From Anaerolineae bacterium (GTDB lineage: Bacteria > Chloroflexota > Anaerolineae > JAFGEY01), in the NCBI GenBank assembly GCA_016931365.1, contig JAFGEY010000220.1, positions 1-7,625 on the forward strand: DNA of 7,625 bases, written 5' to 3'. Position 1 is the first letter of the stretch; every line of letters starts with the position of its first letter. Positions 1-5,912 of the stretch are shown here, piece by piece. The position numbers and the translations under genes are program-made. A model generated the notes under the pieces. It did no database searches. It was not told where the DNA came from and worked only from the letters and a program-made list of their open reading frames with translations.

Positions 1-396
1 AGAGAAACCCATCACCGCGCCGCCGAACACGGCGGTGATAAAGGACTTGGTCGGCGATTCGGTCGCTTCCTCCGCCGCTTTGCGGTTGGCGCGCACCGCC
101 GCGCTCATGCCGAGAAAGGCCGTGCCCAGGGAGGTGAAAACGCCCAAGAAGAAGGTCAAGGCAATCCACCAGCCTAGGGCAAAACCGATGATGACGATCA
201 TTGGCGGGGTGATCAAGAGGATTGTTCGGAATTGCCGGGTGAGATATGTTCGCACGCCCAGGGCAATGTGGCCAGAAATCTCCGCCATTCGGACATTGCG
301 GATGGGGGCCCGCCGCAGCTTTAAGAAGAGCAGGCCAGCGGCGGCGATGCCAGCCAGGCCGCACAGAATGGGGATGAGGGCCAAGAGGTCGGTCAT
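1..396 (-). CDS. hppA: Membrane-bound proton/sodium-translocating pyrophosphatase, N-terminal part (cut by window edge)
   Basis: Partial gene: the first 132 codons are visible and the rest lies beyond base 1. The family hydrolyses cytoplasmic pyrophosphate and pumps H+ or Na+ out across the membrane. The visible part has a first membrane helix (about residues 4-26), then the family's typical stretch MAEISGHIALGVRTYL followed by TRQFRT (about residues 37-58), a helix pair (about 59-97), and SAAVRANRKAAEEA then FGGAVMGFS at the cut. These match the N-terminal region of H+-PPases (E-I-x-x-x-I-x-x-G-x-x-x-Y-L, V-R-A-N, GGAVMG). The catalytic DxxxD motifs and the Ala/Lys position separating K+-independent from K+-dependent enzymes lie outside the window, so ion specificity cannot be judged. 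The ATG at 396 has AGGAG seven bases upstream. Only 10 nt separate it from the preceding TrkA gene, so co-transcription is likely. Confidence 0.9.
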   Translation of the reverse strand, partial: MTDLLALIPILCGLAGIAAAGLLFLKLRRAPIRNVRMAEISGHIALGVRTYLTRQFRTILLITPPMIVIIGFALGWWIALTFFLGVFTSLGTAFLGMSAAVRANRKAAEEATESPTKSFITAVFGGAVMGFS

Positions 397-406
397 TGGT
401 CTGCTC

Positions 407-1066
407 CTAGCCCAAGAGGATGCGGCGCAGCGTCGTTTTGCTGGCCTCGGAGGTCACGGCGACCACGCGGTCGCCTACTTGCAGCACCGTCTCGCCATAC
501 GGGATGACGGCCTCTTTCCCCTCCCGGATGACCAGCGGAAAGATGCTGTCGTCAGGGATGCCCAGCGCCTTGAGCGGCCGGCCCAGGGCGGGCGAATTGC
601 CCGGCACCTCGATCTCGACAAAAGAGATCCCCACGCTGCGCAGCGTCAGCAGGTGGGCGAGTGATTCGGTTGGCAGGAACTGTTCAATCTGCGCGAGAAT
701 CACCTCGGTGCTGGAGACGGTGACATCAATCCCAAGCCGCTGGAAAATGTTCTTGTTCCGCGGGTTGTTGATCCGGGCGACGGTCCGCGGGACGTTGAAG
801 CGGTGCCTGGCGATCTGGCAGATCACCAGGTTGTCCTCGTCGTCCCCCGTCACGGCGATGACAGCGCTGGCCCGGTCCAGGCCGGCCCGGAGCATCGTCA
901 TCACGTCGCAGCCGTCGCCGAGGAGCACGGCAGCCGCCAGTTCGTCACGCAGGGCGGCGTAGCGCCGGGGCTCCCGCTCGATCAGCCGGATCTCGTGCTC
1001 CTGCTCGAGGAGCGACTTGGCGAGGTAGTACCCAACCTTGCCTCCGCCAACGATAATGTTGTACAT
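407..1066 (-). CDS. trkA: TrkA-like K+ transport regulator, RCK_N + RCK_C (219 aa)
   Basis: A cytoplasmic RCK/KTN protein that binds NAD(H) or adenine nucleotides and gates or regulates a K+ transporter. The N-terminal Rossmann domain (about 1-125) begins MYNIIVGGGKVGYYLA, giving GxGxxG-type residues 7-12, and has an acidic residue (E30) at the end of the second strand where the nucleotide ribose is held. GDGCD (about 50-54) and AVTGDDEDN (about 71-79) follow. A TrkA_C (RCK_C) domain occupies about 135-218, ending in GDRVVAVTSEAS. At 219 aa it equals KtrA/CeoB-type single-unit proteins and is half of E. coli TrkA. The reading frame stays open to 1216, but the ATG at 1066 is chosen: it starts exactly at the Rossmann strand, has AAGGAGG about 11 bases upstream, and the longer version would run into the preceding gene. 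It lies 19 nt after the RCK_N-only protein and 10 nt before hppA. Confidence 0.92.
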   Translation of the reverse strand: MYNIIVGGGKVGYYLAKSLLEQEHEIRLIEREPRRYAALRDELAAAVLLGDGCDVMTMLRAGLDRASAVIAVTGDDEDNLVICQIARHRFNVPRTVARINNPRNKNIFQRLGIDVTVSSTEVILAQIEQFLPTESLAHLLTLRSVGISFVEIEVPGNSPALGRPLKALGIPDDSIFPLVIREGKEAVIPYGETVLQVGDRVVAVTSEASKTTLRRILLG

Positions 1067-1085
1067 AGGTCGCGATCCCTCCTTG

Positions 1086-1484
1086 TCAAGCCGCCAGGAT
1101 GTCGTGGATTTGGTTTGCCCCCAAGACGGTGGGACAGACCGTTTCCAGACCCAGGTCACGGTAGATTTCTTCGCGCAGGTGATCATAGATGCGGCAGACC
1201 ACGCGGCGGATGCCAAAGACCTCCTTGGCCACCTGCGCAGCCATCACATTGGTATTGTCCCTGTTCGTCACGGCGACGAAAGCGTCGGCCTGCTCGATGC
1301 CAGCCCGGCGCAGCACGTCCTCGTCAATGCCGGTGCCCACGACCAGGTCAACATCTAACCCTGGCACCAACCGGTCAAAGGCCATGCTGTCGTTGTCAAC
1401 GACCGTTACCTTGTGTCCTTCTTCTTGTAACCGACGGGCCAGATACGAGCCAAGCCGCCCGCAACCCAGGATGATAATTTTCAT
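1086..1484 (-). CDS. trkA: TrkA-like protein with only the RCK_N nucleotide-binding domain (132 aa)
   Basis: A second RCK protein, about 60% of the length of its neighbour. It is essentially one Rossmann domain: MKIIILGCGRLGSYLA (GxGxxG at residues 7-12), acidic D30 at the end of strand 2, VVGTGIDED (about 48-56), and AFVAVTNRDNTN (about 68-79), where an Asn/Asp-rich turn normally contacts ligand. The protein stops at ANQIHDILAA, where RCK_N ends, so there is no RCK_C domain. The TGA stop is followed by a fresh ribosome site and the next trkA, and I see no leftover RCK_C sequence, so it looks naturally short rather than truncated. The ATG at 1484 has a strong AAGGAGG eight bases upstream. It sits 40 nt after the transporter gene. 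In mixed RCK rings such a subunit could dimerise through the N domain with the full-length partner (inference). Confidence 0.9.
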   Translation of the reverse strand: MKIIILGCGRLGSYLARRLQEEGHKVTVVDNDSMAFDRLVPGLDVDLVVGTGIDEDVLRRAGIEQADAFVAVTNRDNTNVMAAQVAKEVFGIRRVVCRIYDHLREEIYRDLGLETVCPTVLGANQIHDILAA

Positions 1485-1524
1485 CGTTCATTCCTCCTTG
1501 CACTTTTTTCGAAGCATTCGTTTT

Positions 1525-3351
1525 CTACACTTTTTCCTCTGCAGCAAGCTGCCCCTCCACATTCAACTCGGGTGGATCACTCTGCGCCTGCTGCGCTTCC
1601 AGGTACGAGTCCAGAAACGACCGCGCTTCTGGATGGTCCACGTGTAAAGCATCGTCATAATCGCCGGCGACCGGCGGAGGCGCGTACCGCAGCGGACGGC
1701 GCACGCCGAACAATTCAAAGAACCTCACCAGGCCAAAAAGCAGTCTGTAGCGATACTCTTGCATTCGGAGCGACTGCCATTCGACGATGGAGGCCATAGC
1801 GCCCTGCACGCGCGCCTTTTCGCGGACGATGCGGTGGATTTGCTCTGGATCGCGGTAGCCGATAGGCGAGATGAGCACCAGATGGGCAGCAATTGAGAGA
1901 ACACTGAACGAAAGCAAGGCCGCCCAACCGCCCTCGTGCCATTTGGCAATGATCTGACCGATGAACACGAATACGGCCAGACCCGCTGCGATGCTTGTGC
2001 CCCATGCGCCCCATAGCCGGCGGCGGCCACTTTGGGTGCGCAGCACGTGCTGGCGCAGGGCCAGGCCCATTGCCATGATGGGGAAAAAGACGCCCACTCC
2101 GTAAAACGGCACCGCCACAGAAGTTCTGCCTCGCACCAGCAGCATCAGCAGCGCTGCCAGAATGAACCCTGCCGTAACCGAGCGCGTAAACGTCCCTTGC
2201 CGGTTGCGATAAACAATAAACTCGGGTATTTCACCCATGGCAACGTCGCGCCACTCGGTGGCCTGCAAGTCCTGAAAGGCCGTCATCGAGGCACCTGCCA
2301 GCAGGATCACAGCCAGAATCTGGTAACTCCAGAACAGCACCTGGCCGCCGGGGAATTGGCTAAAGCCGATAAAGGCCAGGTTGCCAACCAGCGTGCGGCC
2401 CATTGTGCCGTCGAACACGTTGAAGCGGATGGCAAAAGTGGTCAAGAAGAGCGTGGTCAGCCCACCGTAGAAAAGGAACGATGTCTGCACAAAACGGCCG
2501 ATGCCGGCCTTGCCGCCGTAAAACTTCCACAGGCCGTTCAAGAATGGCAGGCGCTGCCGGCCCCAGCGGACGAACGCGGCATCCTCGTTCTTCACAAACT
2601 GGACGCCGTTTGACACGGCCTCCAGGCCGGTGAGCGCCACCATGCCCTTCATCGAAGCCACAAGTAAATGGTACAAAGCCTGACCAATGCTGACTACCTC
2701 GGGAGCGTGGTCAGCGGCTGCCGGCGGCACACCCCGACCGTTAGCAACAATCAGACCAATCGCCATCGCGATCGTCATCTGGGCAAAGATGCCGATCAGG
2801 GTGAATGTGAGCTTGGCTGATTCGCCTCGTCCCCGGATCGTGACGAACCAAGTGATGGCTGCCAGGCTCGCTCCGATCAGGAAATGCCACAACCAGCTCC
2901 TGCCGTACAGGTTCAAGATGGAGAGCAGTTGATCACCGCCAGACAGAGCAGAGACGACAATGGTCAGCACGTAATCCTGGATCAGGACCACGGCAACGAT
3001 CAGGCTGATGGTGGGCTTCAAGTAGCGCATCGAGGCGGTATACGACCCGCCACCCTCGTTAAAGATGCCCAGCGAGTACAGGTAGAGACCTCCGAACACT
3101 GCGTTGGCAATGGTGATGACGGCGACTGCGACGTAGCCGTATTGCTGCAAGCCGTATGGATGCAGCGCGTGCAACATTTCGCCGGTGGCATAGAAATACG
3201 AGGTGAAATAGTCCACCCCGAACAGGGCCAGCGCAGCCAACAGGCCAATTTGCCCAACGCCGTGCACGTGCGCGTCCTCCTCGCACTCCCGCGGGGCAAT
3301 CTTGTAAGCCAGAAACACGAAAACAGCCAGCAGAAGAATCGACAGCAACAT
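1525..3351 (-). CDS. APC-superfamily permease, KimA/KUP-like, probable K+ transporter (608 aa)
   Basis: Polytopic membrane protein, about 12-13 hydrophobic helices, with a roughly 110-residue cytoplasmic tail (about 498-608). Core APC signatures: FGVDYFTSYFYATGE (about 44-58), NEGGGSYTAS (about 99-107), QDYVLTIVVS (about 125-134), ALTGLEAVSNG (about 239-249), VPFYGVGVF (about 414-422) and KWHEGGW (about 470-476). Length matches B. subtilis KimA (607 aa). The residues I recall as K+ ligands in the KimA structure appear kept: D47/Y54 (KimA D36/Y43), D126/Y127/T130/S134 (D117/Y118/T121/S125), T241/E244 (T230/E233), Y417 (Y377). Unlike KimA it has an additional hydrophobic segment at residues 2-19. 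The two RCK genes downstream support K+ rather than amino-acid transport, but general APC permeases share part of these motifs, so the substrate is inferred. ATG 3351 has GAGAGG upstream and follows the previous stop by 13 nt. Confidence 0.85.
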   Translation of the reverse strand: MLLSILLLAVFVFLAYKIAPRECEEDAHVHGVGQIGLLAALALFGVDYFTSYFYATGEMLHALHPYGLQQYGYVAVAVITIANAVFGGLYLYSLGIFNEGGGSYTASMRYLKPTISLIVAVVLIQDYVLTIVVSALSGGDQLLSILNLYGRSWLWHFLIGASLAAITWFVTIRGRGESAKLTFTLIGIFAQMTIAMAIGLIVANGRGVPPAAADHAPEVVSIGQALYHLLVASMKGMVALTGLEAVSNGVQFVKNEDAAFVRWGRQRLPFLNGLWKFYGGKAGIGRFVQTSFLFYGGLTTLFLTTFAIRFNVFDGTMGRTLVGNLAFIGFSQFPGGQVLFWSYQILAVILLAGASMTAFQDLQATEWRDVAMGEIPEFIVYRNRQGTFTRSVTAGFILAALLMLLVRGRTSVAVPFYGVGVFFPIMAMGLALRQHVLRTQSGRRRLWGAWGTSIAAGLAVFVFIGQIIAKWHEGGWAALLSFSVLSIAAHLVLISPIGYRDPEQIHRIVREKARVQGAMASIVEWQSLRMQEYRYRLLFGLVRFFELFGVRRPLRYAPPPVAGDYDDALHVDHPEARSFLDSYLEAQQAQSDPPELNVEGQLAAEEKV

Positions 3352-3364
3352 GGCGACAACCTCT

Positions 3365-4453
3365 CTATGCCAATGGGGCAGGGGCGGGTGAAGAGGGCGT
3401 CAGGAATACCCGCTCGATGGCCGCCATCTCGGTCAGCAAATGGGTGCGGGTCGATGGGCTCAACCGCGTATCTTGTGCTACCTTGGCCTGCTCCTCACGT
3501 ATGGCACGCACGACGAACGCCGGGACAAACATGATGCGCCCGGCTGGGATGATCTGCATCTCGCGCGTTTTGATCTCCAGGGCCTGGTCGTCAAAGTAGG
3601 GCAGGCTCAGGCGCAACCCGCGATTCAGGGTCTGGGCGGCCGCCCGCCGGGTGATGGTGGCAATGATGTTGTCTGTCTTGTGACGCGCCAGCGCCCGTCC
3701 CTGGTTGATCAATTGCCCCAACATGCCATATCGTTTCTGTTGATACACTTCGTCGGCAACCACGTAGGGCGTCAGCGCCGCAGCAGCGTGCAGCACAGCC
3801 ACAAAGTGTTGCATCGACGCCACATGTGCCTCTGCTTCCTCCACGGTGTTCACGAGCAGTTGGCCCTGGTCGTCGTAGGCGACCCACTGCGGCAGGTAGA
3901 AACGTTGTGCCGCTGGTGTAAAGGGTATCTGGAGCGAGCCACGGCCCTCTGCGGCGTCCCCTTCCTCGGCAATCGCATCCATCGTGGCCGTGAGGGCCGA
4001 CTCGGGTTCCAGGTCATTTATCACGGGGATGGTAGGAAGCTCTTCGCCCTCGGCAGGCACGTAGGTCACCGACCGGCCGGCCGGTAGTATTGAATAGACC
4101 ATGTACATGGCTGTCGCAAAGCGCACGAGGTCAGCGCTGGTGGCGACAGCGGGCTCCGCTGATTGAGCCAGCTCGACCAGGTGCCGGCGCAGCACTTCAC
4201 CAGCGCTGGCCTTGCGCAAGAGTCGCTTCCACCCATCCACCACTTGGCGTCGAGATGAGGCCGGAACGAGCAGCGCTGCCCCGTCCTTACCAACCACCTT
4301 ATCGGGCAGGTCAAAGCGCGCATGCGGTGCACGCTGCAAGACCATTCCGGCCAGTTGGCCGGCCTGCGCTTCGAGAAACCGCTGCACAATCGGTGGCTGC
4401 GCCTCAAAGAGCGCACGCTGTACCCGATATTCTTCTGACAAAAAATGATCCAT
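3365..4453 (-). CDS. Conserved-looking protein of unknown function (362 aa) in the K+ operon
   Basis: I do not recognise this family. It appears soluble, mixed helical and strand, with no signal peptide. An amphipathic N-terminal helical part (about 1-45) is followed by an Arg/Lys-rich segment (about 68-96), one moderately hydrophobic helix (about 108-124, LVRFATAMYMVYSILP), an acidic linker (about 134-170), a strand-rich middle (about 174-204), a long helical stretch (about 205-275) containing PYVVADEVYQQKRYGML, then LSLPYFDDQALEIKTREM (about 283-300) and a final helix ending in a Pro/Ala tail. No nucleotide, metal or catalytic motif is evident. It lies between the Usp-like membrane protein (69 nt upstream) and the permease (13 nt downstream), so a role as accessory or regulator of the transporter is a guess from position. 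The frame is open to a TTG at 4471, but ATG 4453 has GAGAGGGG just upstream and is preferred. Confidence 0.8.
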   Translation of the reverse strand: MDHFLSEEYRVQRALFEAQPPIVQRFLEAQAGQLAGMVLQRAPHARFDLPDKVVGKDGAALLVPASSRRQVVDGWKRLLRKASAGEVLRRHLVELAQSAEPAVATSADLVRFATAMYMVYSILPAGRSVTYVPAEGEELPTIPVINDLEPESALTATMDAIAEEGDAAEGRGSLQIPFTPAAQRFYLPQWVAYDDQGQLLVNTVEEAEAHVASMQHFVAVLHAAAALTPYVVADEVYQQKRYGMLGQLINQGRALARHKTDNIIATITRRAAAQTLNRGLRLSLPYFDDQALEIKTREMQIIPAGRIMFVPAFVVRAIREEQAKVAQDTRLSPSTRTHLLTEMAAIERVFLTPSSPAPAPLA

Positions 4454-4468
4454 GTTCCCCTCTCGTGT

Positions 4469-4500
4469 CAACCCATCGCTCCATCAGCCGCCTTGGGTTG
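4469..4500. repeat. Inverted repeat between the Usp-like gene and the 362-aa gene
   Basis: CAACCCA (4469-4475) and TGGGTTG (4494-4500) are perfect 7-bp complements with an 18-base spacer in the 69-nt gap. There is no following T-run in either direction that would make a standard terminator. A weak attenuator or processing stem is possible; function is unproven. Confidence 0.35.
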
Positions 4501-4522
4501 TTCTTTCACCAAAGCCTTAACC

Positions 4523-5047
4523 TCAGTGCTCAGCCCAGATCACGTTCGAAGACTCAGCAGCCAGCGTGATCTCACCTGCCGTGGCTGCCAGGTCCCGCGT
4601 GTAGACCTCCTGGGCTGAAACGTGCAAGCCTGCTGCGGCCAGCCTGGGCTGCACGGACGCGATCCAGTCCGACGTACCGCCATTTTGCGGCCCGATCAAG
4701 CTCACCAGTAGAATGCGCTTGTGTGCCTGGGCCGCCAGTTGCAGCACCTCATCGACTGCCTCCTCACTCGGCGTTCCACTCGAGATCAGCACTATCGGCG
4801 GCTCTCGCCGCCTTCCCTCTTCACCATTTACCCGCGCGTCGATAACACGGTTGATCCAGGCAGAAAACCTGCTGAGGCCCGTATACTCTACCACCACGCT
4901 AGCCAGCAAGAGCCACTCACGCCACGGCGACGCCATGTGAGCAAACAGAACCAACTGCCCGGCAGACACGATGAGCAAGTAGCAAAGCAGCAGTACATCG
5001 CCCGCGATGTAGTAGATTCGGGCCTTGCGGTGAGCAATATCGTCCAT
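4523..5047 (-). CDS. Small membrane protein: two TM helices plus a Usp-like alpha/beta domain (174 aa)
   Basis: Two hydrophobic helices near the N terminus (about 11-36 and 43-60) form a hairpin that would place both ends in the cytoplasm. After a charged linker (VNGEEGRRRE, about 73-82), residues about 83-174 look like a universal-stress-protein fold: strand PPIVLISSG, helix SEEAVDEVLQLAAQA, strand KRILLVSLI, helix, strand, then EITLAAESSNVIWAEH, which resembles the Usp 'I..AAE...ADLIVMG' element. The Gly-rich ATP-binding segment usual in ATP-type Usp proteins is absent, so nucleotide binding is doubtful. Usp assignment is by pattern only. E. coli KdpD carries a Usp domain, whereas the kinase encoded upstream here does not. 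It is the first gene after the putative regulatory gap, 69 nt before the 362-aa gene. ATG 5047 has AGGAG ten bases upstream; a GTG at 5053 (AGGAG four bases upstream) is an alternative. Confidence 0.75.
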   Translation of the reverse strand: MDDIAHRKARIYYIAGDVLLLCYLLIVSAGQLVLFAHMASPWREWLLLASVVVEYTGLSRFSAWINRVIDARVNGEEGRRREPPIVLISSGTPSEEAVDEVLQLAAQAHKRILLVSLIGPQNGGTSDWIASVQPRLAAAGLHVSAQEVYTRDLAATAGEITLAAESSNVIWAEH

Positions 5048-5066
5048 GCGCACGCAACTCCTGGTG

Positions 5067-5089
5067 GCAGGGCGAGCAGCGAGCCCTAC
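5067..5089 (-). other. Hairpin in the predicted leader of the K+ operon
   Basis: In the minus-strand transcript GUAGGGC pairs with GCCCUGC (7 bp including one G-U) around a 9-base loop. It ends a few bases before the AGGAG of the 174-aa gene. It has no U-run, so it is not an intrinsic terminator, but it could affect translation initiation or mRNA stability. It may also be chance in GC-rich sequence. Confidence 0.35.
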
Positions 5090-5104
5090 CTTTTGATGGG
5101 TGAA

Positions 5105-5110
5105 ATTCTA
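5105..5110 (-). promoter_or_regulatory. Putative -10 box of the K+ operon promoter
   Basis: TAGAAT on the minus strand matches TATAAT in five positions. Seventeen bases upstream there is no recognisable -35; that region is occupied by the proximal direct repeat. This suggests activator dependence. Transcription would start near 5098, about 50 nt before the ATG at 5047. Confidence 0.45.
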
Positions 5111-5119
5111 CTGCCGTGG

Positions 5120-5136
5120 CGTTAAGAAAAGATAAA
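5120..5136 (-). promoter_or_regulatory. Putative KdpE-type operator, promoter-proximal direct repeat (site B)
   Basis: On the minus strand TTTATC-TTTTC-TTAACG again has an 11-bp repeat period. Half-sites of A and B start at 5168, 5157, 5136 and 5125, spacings of 11, 21 and 11, so all fall roughly on one DNA face. Site B ends 9 bp before a -10-like hexamer, taking the place of a -35 box, as at PhoB-activated promoters. Confidence 0.5.
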
Positions 5137-5151
5137 GAACGGGGCTCAGGG

Positions 5152-5168
5152 TATCAAAAGCGTGTAAA
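5152..5168 (-). promoter_or_regulatory. Putative KdpE-type operator, distal direct repeat (site A)
   Basis: On the minus strand TTTACA-CGCTT-TTGATA is an 11-bp-period direct repeat, the geometry of OmpR/PhoB-family sites. It resembles the E. coli kdp operator, which I recall as TTTATA-N5-TTTACA (matches 5/6 and 4/6). It is preceded by a C-then-T run as in that site. It lies in the gap between kdpE and the K+ operon, 32 bp from a second repeat. Confidence 0.5.
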
Positions 5169-5216
5169 AAAGGGGATGTACTGTGCTCAAGAGAAAGGGC
5201 GCTTTCCGGGGCTCGT

Positions 5217-5912
5217 CTAGTCTCCGTCAGCCATAAAGCGGTAGCCGACACCAGGCTCGGTCCAGATCATCTGTGGTTCTGTGGCATCCAGCTCTAGCTT
5301 GCGCCGTAGTTGGCTGACGTACACACGCAGATACTGCGTCTCGTTCTCATAGGCGCTTCCCCAAATGTGTTCCAGGATCTGGCGATGTGTCAGAACGCGG
5401 CCGGCATTGATTGCCAGGTAGGCCAGCAGTCTGTACTCGGTGGCGGTAAGTTTGACCGGATTGCCACCCCGGGTGACCGTACGCCGCGACAGGTCGATGG
5501 TCACGTTGCCTGCCGTCACGATGGGGTCTGCGGGGCCGGCTGCCCGAGCAGCGTGACGCAGCGCCACGCGCACCCGCGCCAGCAACTCATCCATGCTAAA
5601 CGGTTTGGTCACGTAATCGTCTGCGCCCATGTCGAGCGCAGCTACCTTGTCGCGCTCGGCGTCGCGCACCGACAGGACAATGATCGGCACAGACGACCAC
5701 TCCCGCAGTTGGCGGCAGACGTCCAAGCCGCTCATGCCGGGCAGCTTCAGGTCCAGGACGACCACCTCAGGCAACTCGATCGCGGCCTTGTCCAGTGCCT
5801 CTTCGCCGTTGACCGCGCATATCACGTCGTAGCTGTGTGCAGTCAGCCCGGCGCGCAAGGCGCGCAAAATCTGCGGCTCGTCGTCAACGATCAGGATTTT
5901 GGTCTTTTTCAT
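5217..5912 (-). CDS. kdpE: KdpE-like response regulator, OmpR/PhoB family (231 aa)
   Basis: DNA-binding response regulator. Receiver domain about 4-118: acidic pocket D10/D11, phospho-acceptor D54 (VVLDLKLPGMSG), S81 and K103 (VTKPFS). A winged-helix Trans_reg_C domain follows (about 133-229), with LTATEYRLLAYLAINAG, VLTHRQILEHIWG, the recognition-helix region YLRVYVSQLRRKLE and EPGVGYRFM. It follows E. coli KdpE closely in these motifs and length (225 aa), including GADDY-x-x-KPF and the YLR-I/V-Y signature, so KdpE-like is a firm call. The regulon is inferred; KdpE activates K+ uptake genes in other bacteria. ATG 5912 is chosen because it starts the receiver (MKKTKILIVDDE) and has GAGG about nine bases upstream. 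The open frame to 5999 would add a Cys-rich N terminus foreign to the family. Its start overlaps the kinase 3' end by 29 nt, indicating translational coupling. Confidence 0.93.
   Translation of the reverse strand: MKKTKILIVDDEPQILRALRAGLTAHSYDVICAVNGEEALDKAAIELPEVVVLDLKLPGMSGLDVCRQLREWSSVPIIVLSVRDAERDKVAALDMGADDYVTKPFSMDELLARVRVALRHAARAAGPADPIVTAGNVTIDLSRRTVTRGGNPVKLTATEYRLLAYLAINAGRVLTHRQILEHIWGSAYENETQYLRVYVSQLRRKLELDATEPQMIWTEPGVGYRFMADGD

Larger units (their letters stand above)
5048..5216. other. Longest intergenic gap between genes, 169 nt
   Basis: It contains the two direct repeats, the -10 box and the leader hairpin listed separately. An 8-bp motif, GAGCCCCG on the minus strand, occurs twice (5214-5207 and 5147-5140). 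No small gene with a ribosome site is evident, and no clear terminator follows kdpE, so read-through from kdpDE is possible. Confidence 0.6.

Noticed and set aside
35..664. Plus-strand open frame of 209 codons
   Set aside because: It is antisense to hppA and trkA, with Arg/Pro/Ala-rich low-complexity translation and no family resemblance; a shadow of the GC-rich minus-strand genes.
803..1474. Plus-strand open frame of 223 codons
   Set aside because: Antisense to both trkA genes, Pro/Arg/Cys-rich and without domains, while the opposite strand has clear Rossmann motifs.
1504..1523. CGAA/TTCG stem with flanking T-runs on the plus strand as a terminator
   Set aside because: The stem is only 4 bp, and there is no plus-strand gene to terminate; in the minus direction it is followed by A residues.
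2884..3534. Plus-strand open frame of 216 codons (and a 193-codon one at 2032-2613)
   Set aside because: Both lie opposite the permease, are His/Gln-rich and lack ribosome sites or family motifs.
5193..5206. Hairpin GAAAG/CTTTC after kdpE as a terminator
   Set aside because: Only 5 bp, not GC-rich in the stem, with no adjacent U-run on the minus strand.
5048..5216. c-di-AMP (ydaO/yuaA-type) riboswitch, as found before kimA in Bacillus
   Set aside because: The gap lacks the conserved riboswitch sequence blocks I know and is largely taken up by the direct repeats and promoter.
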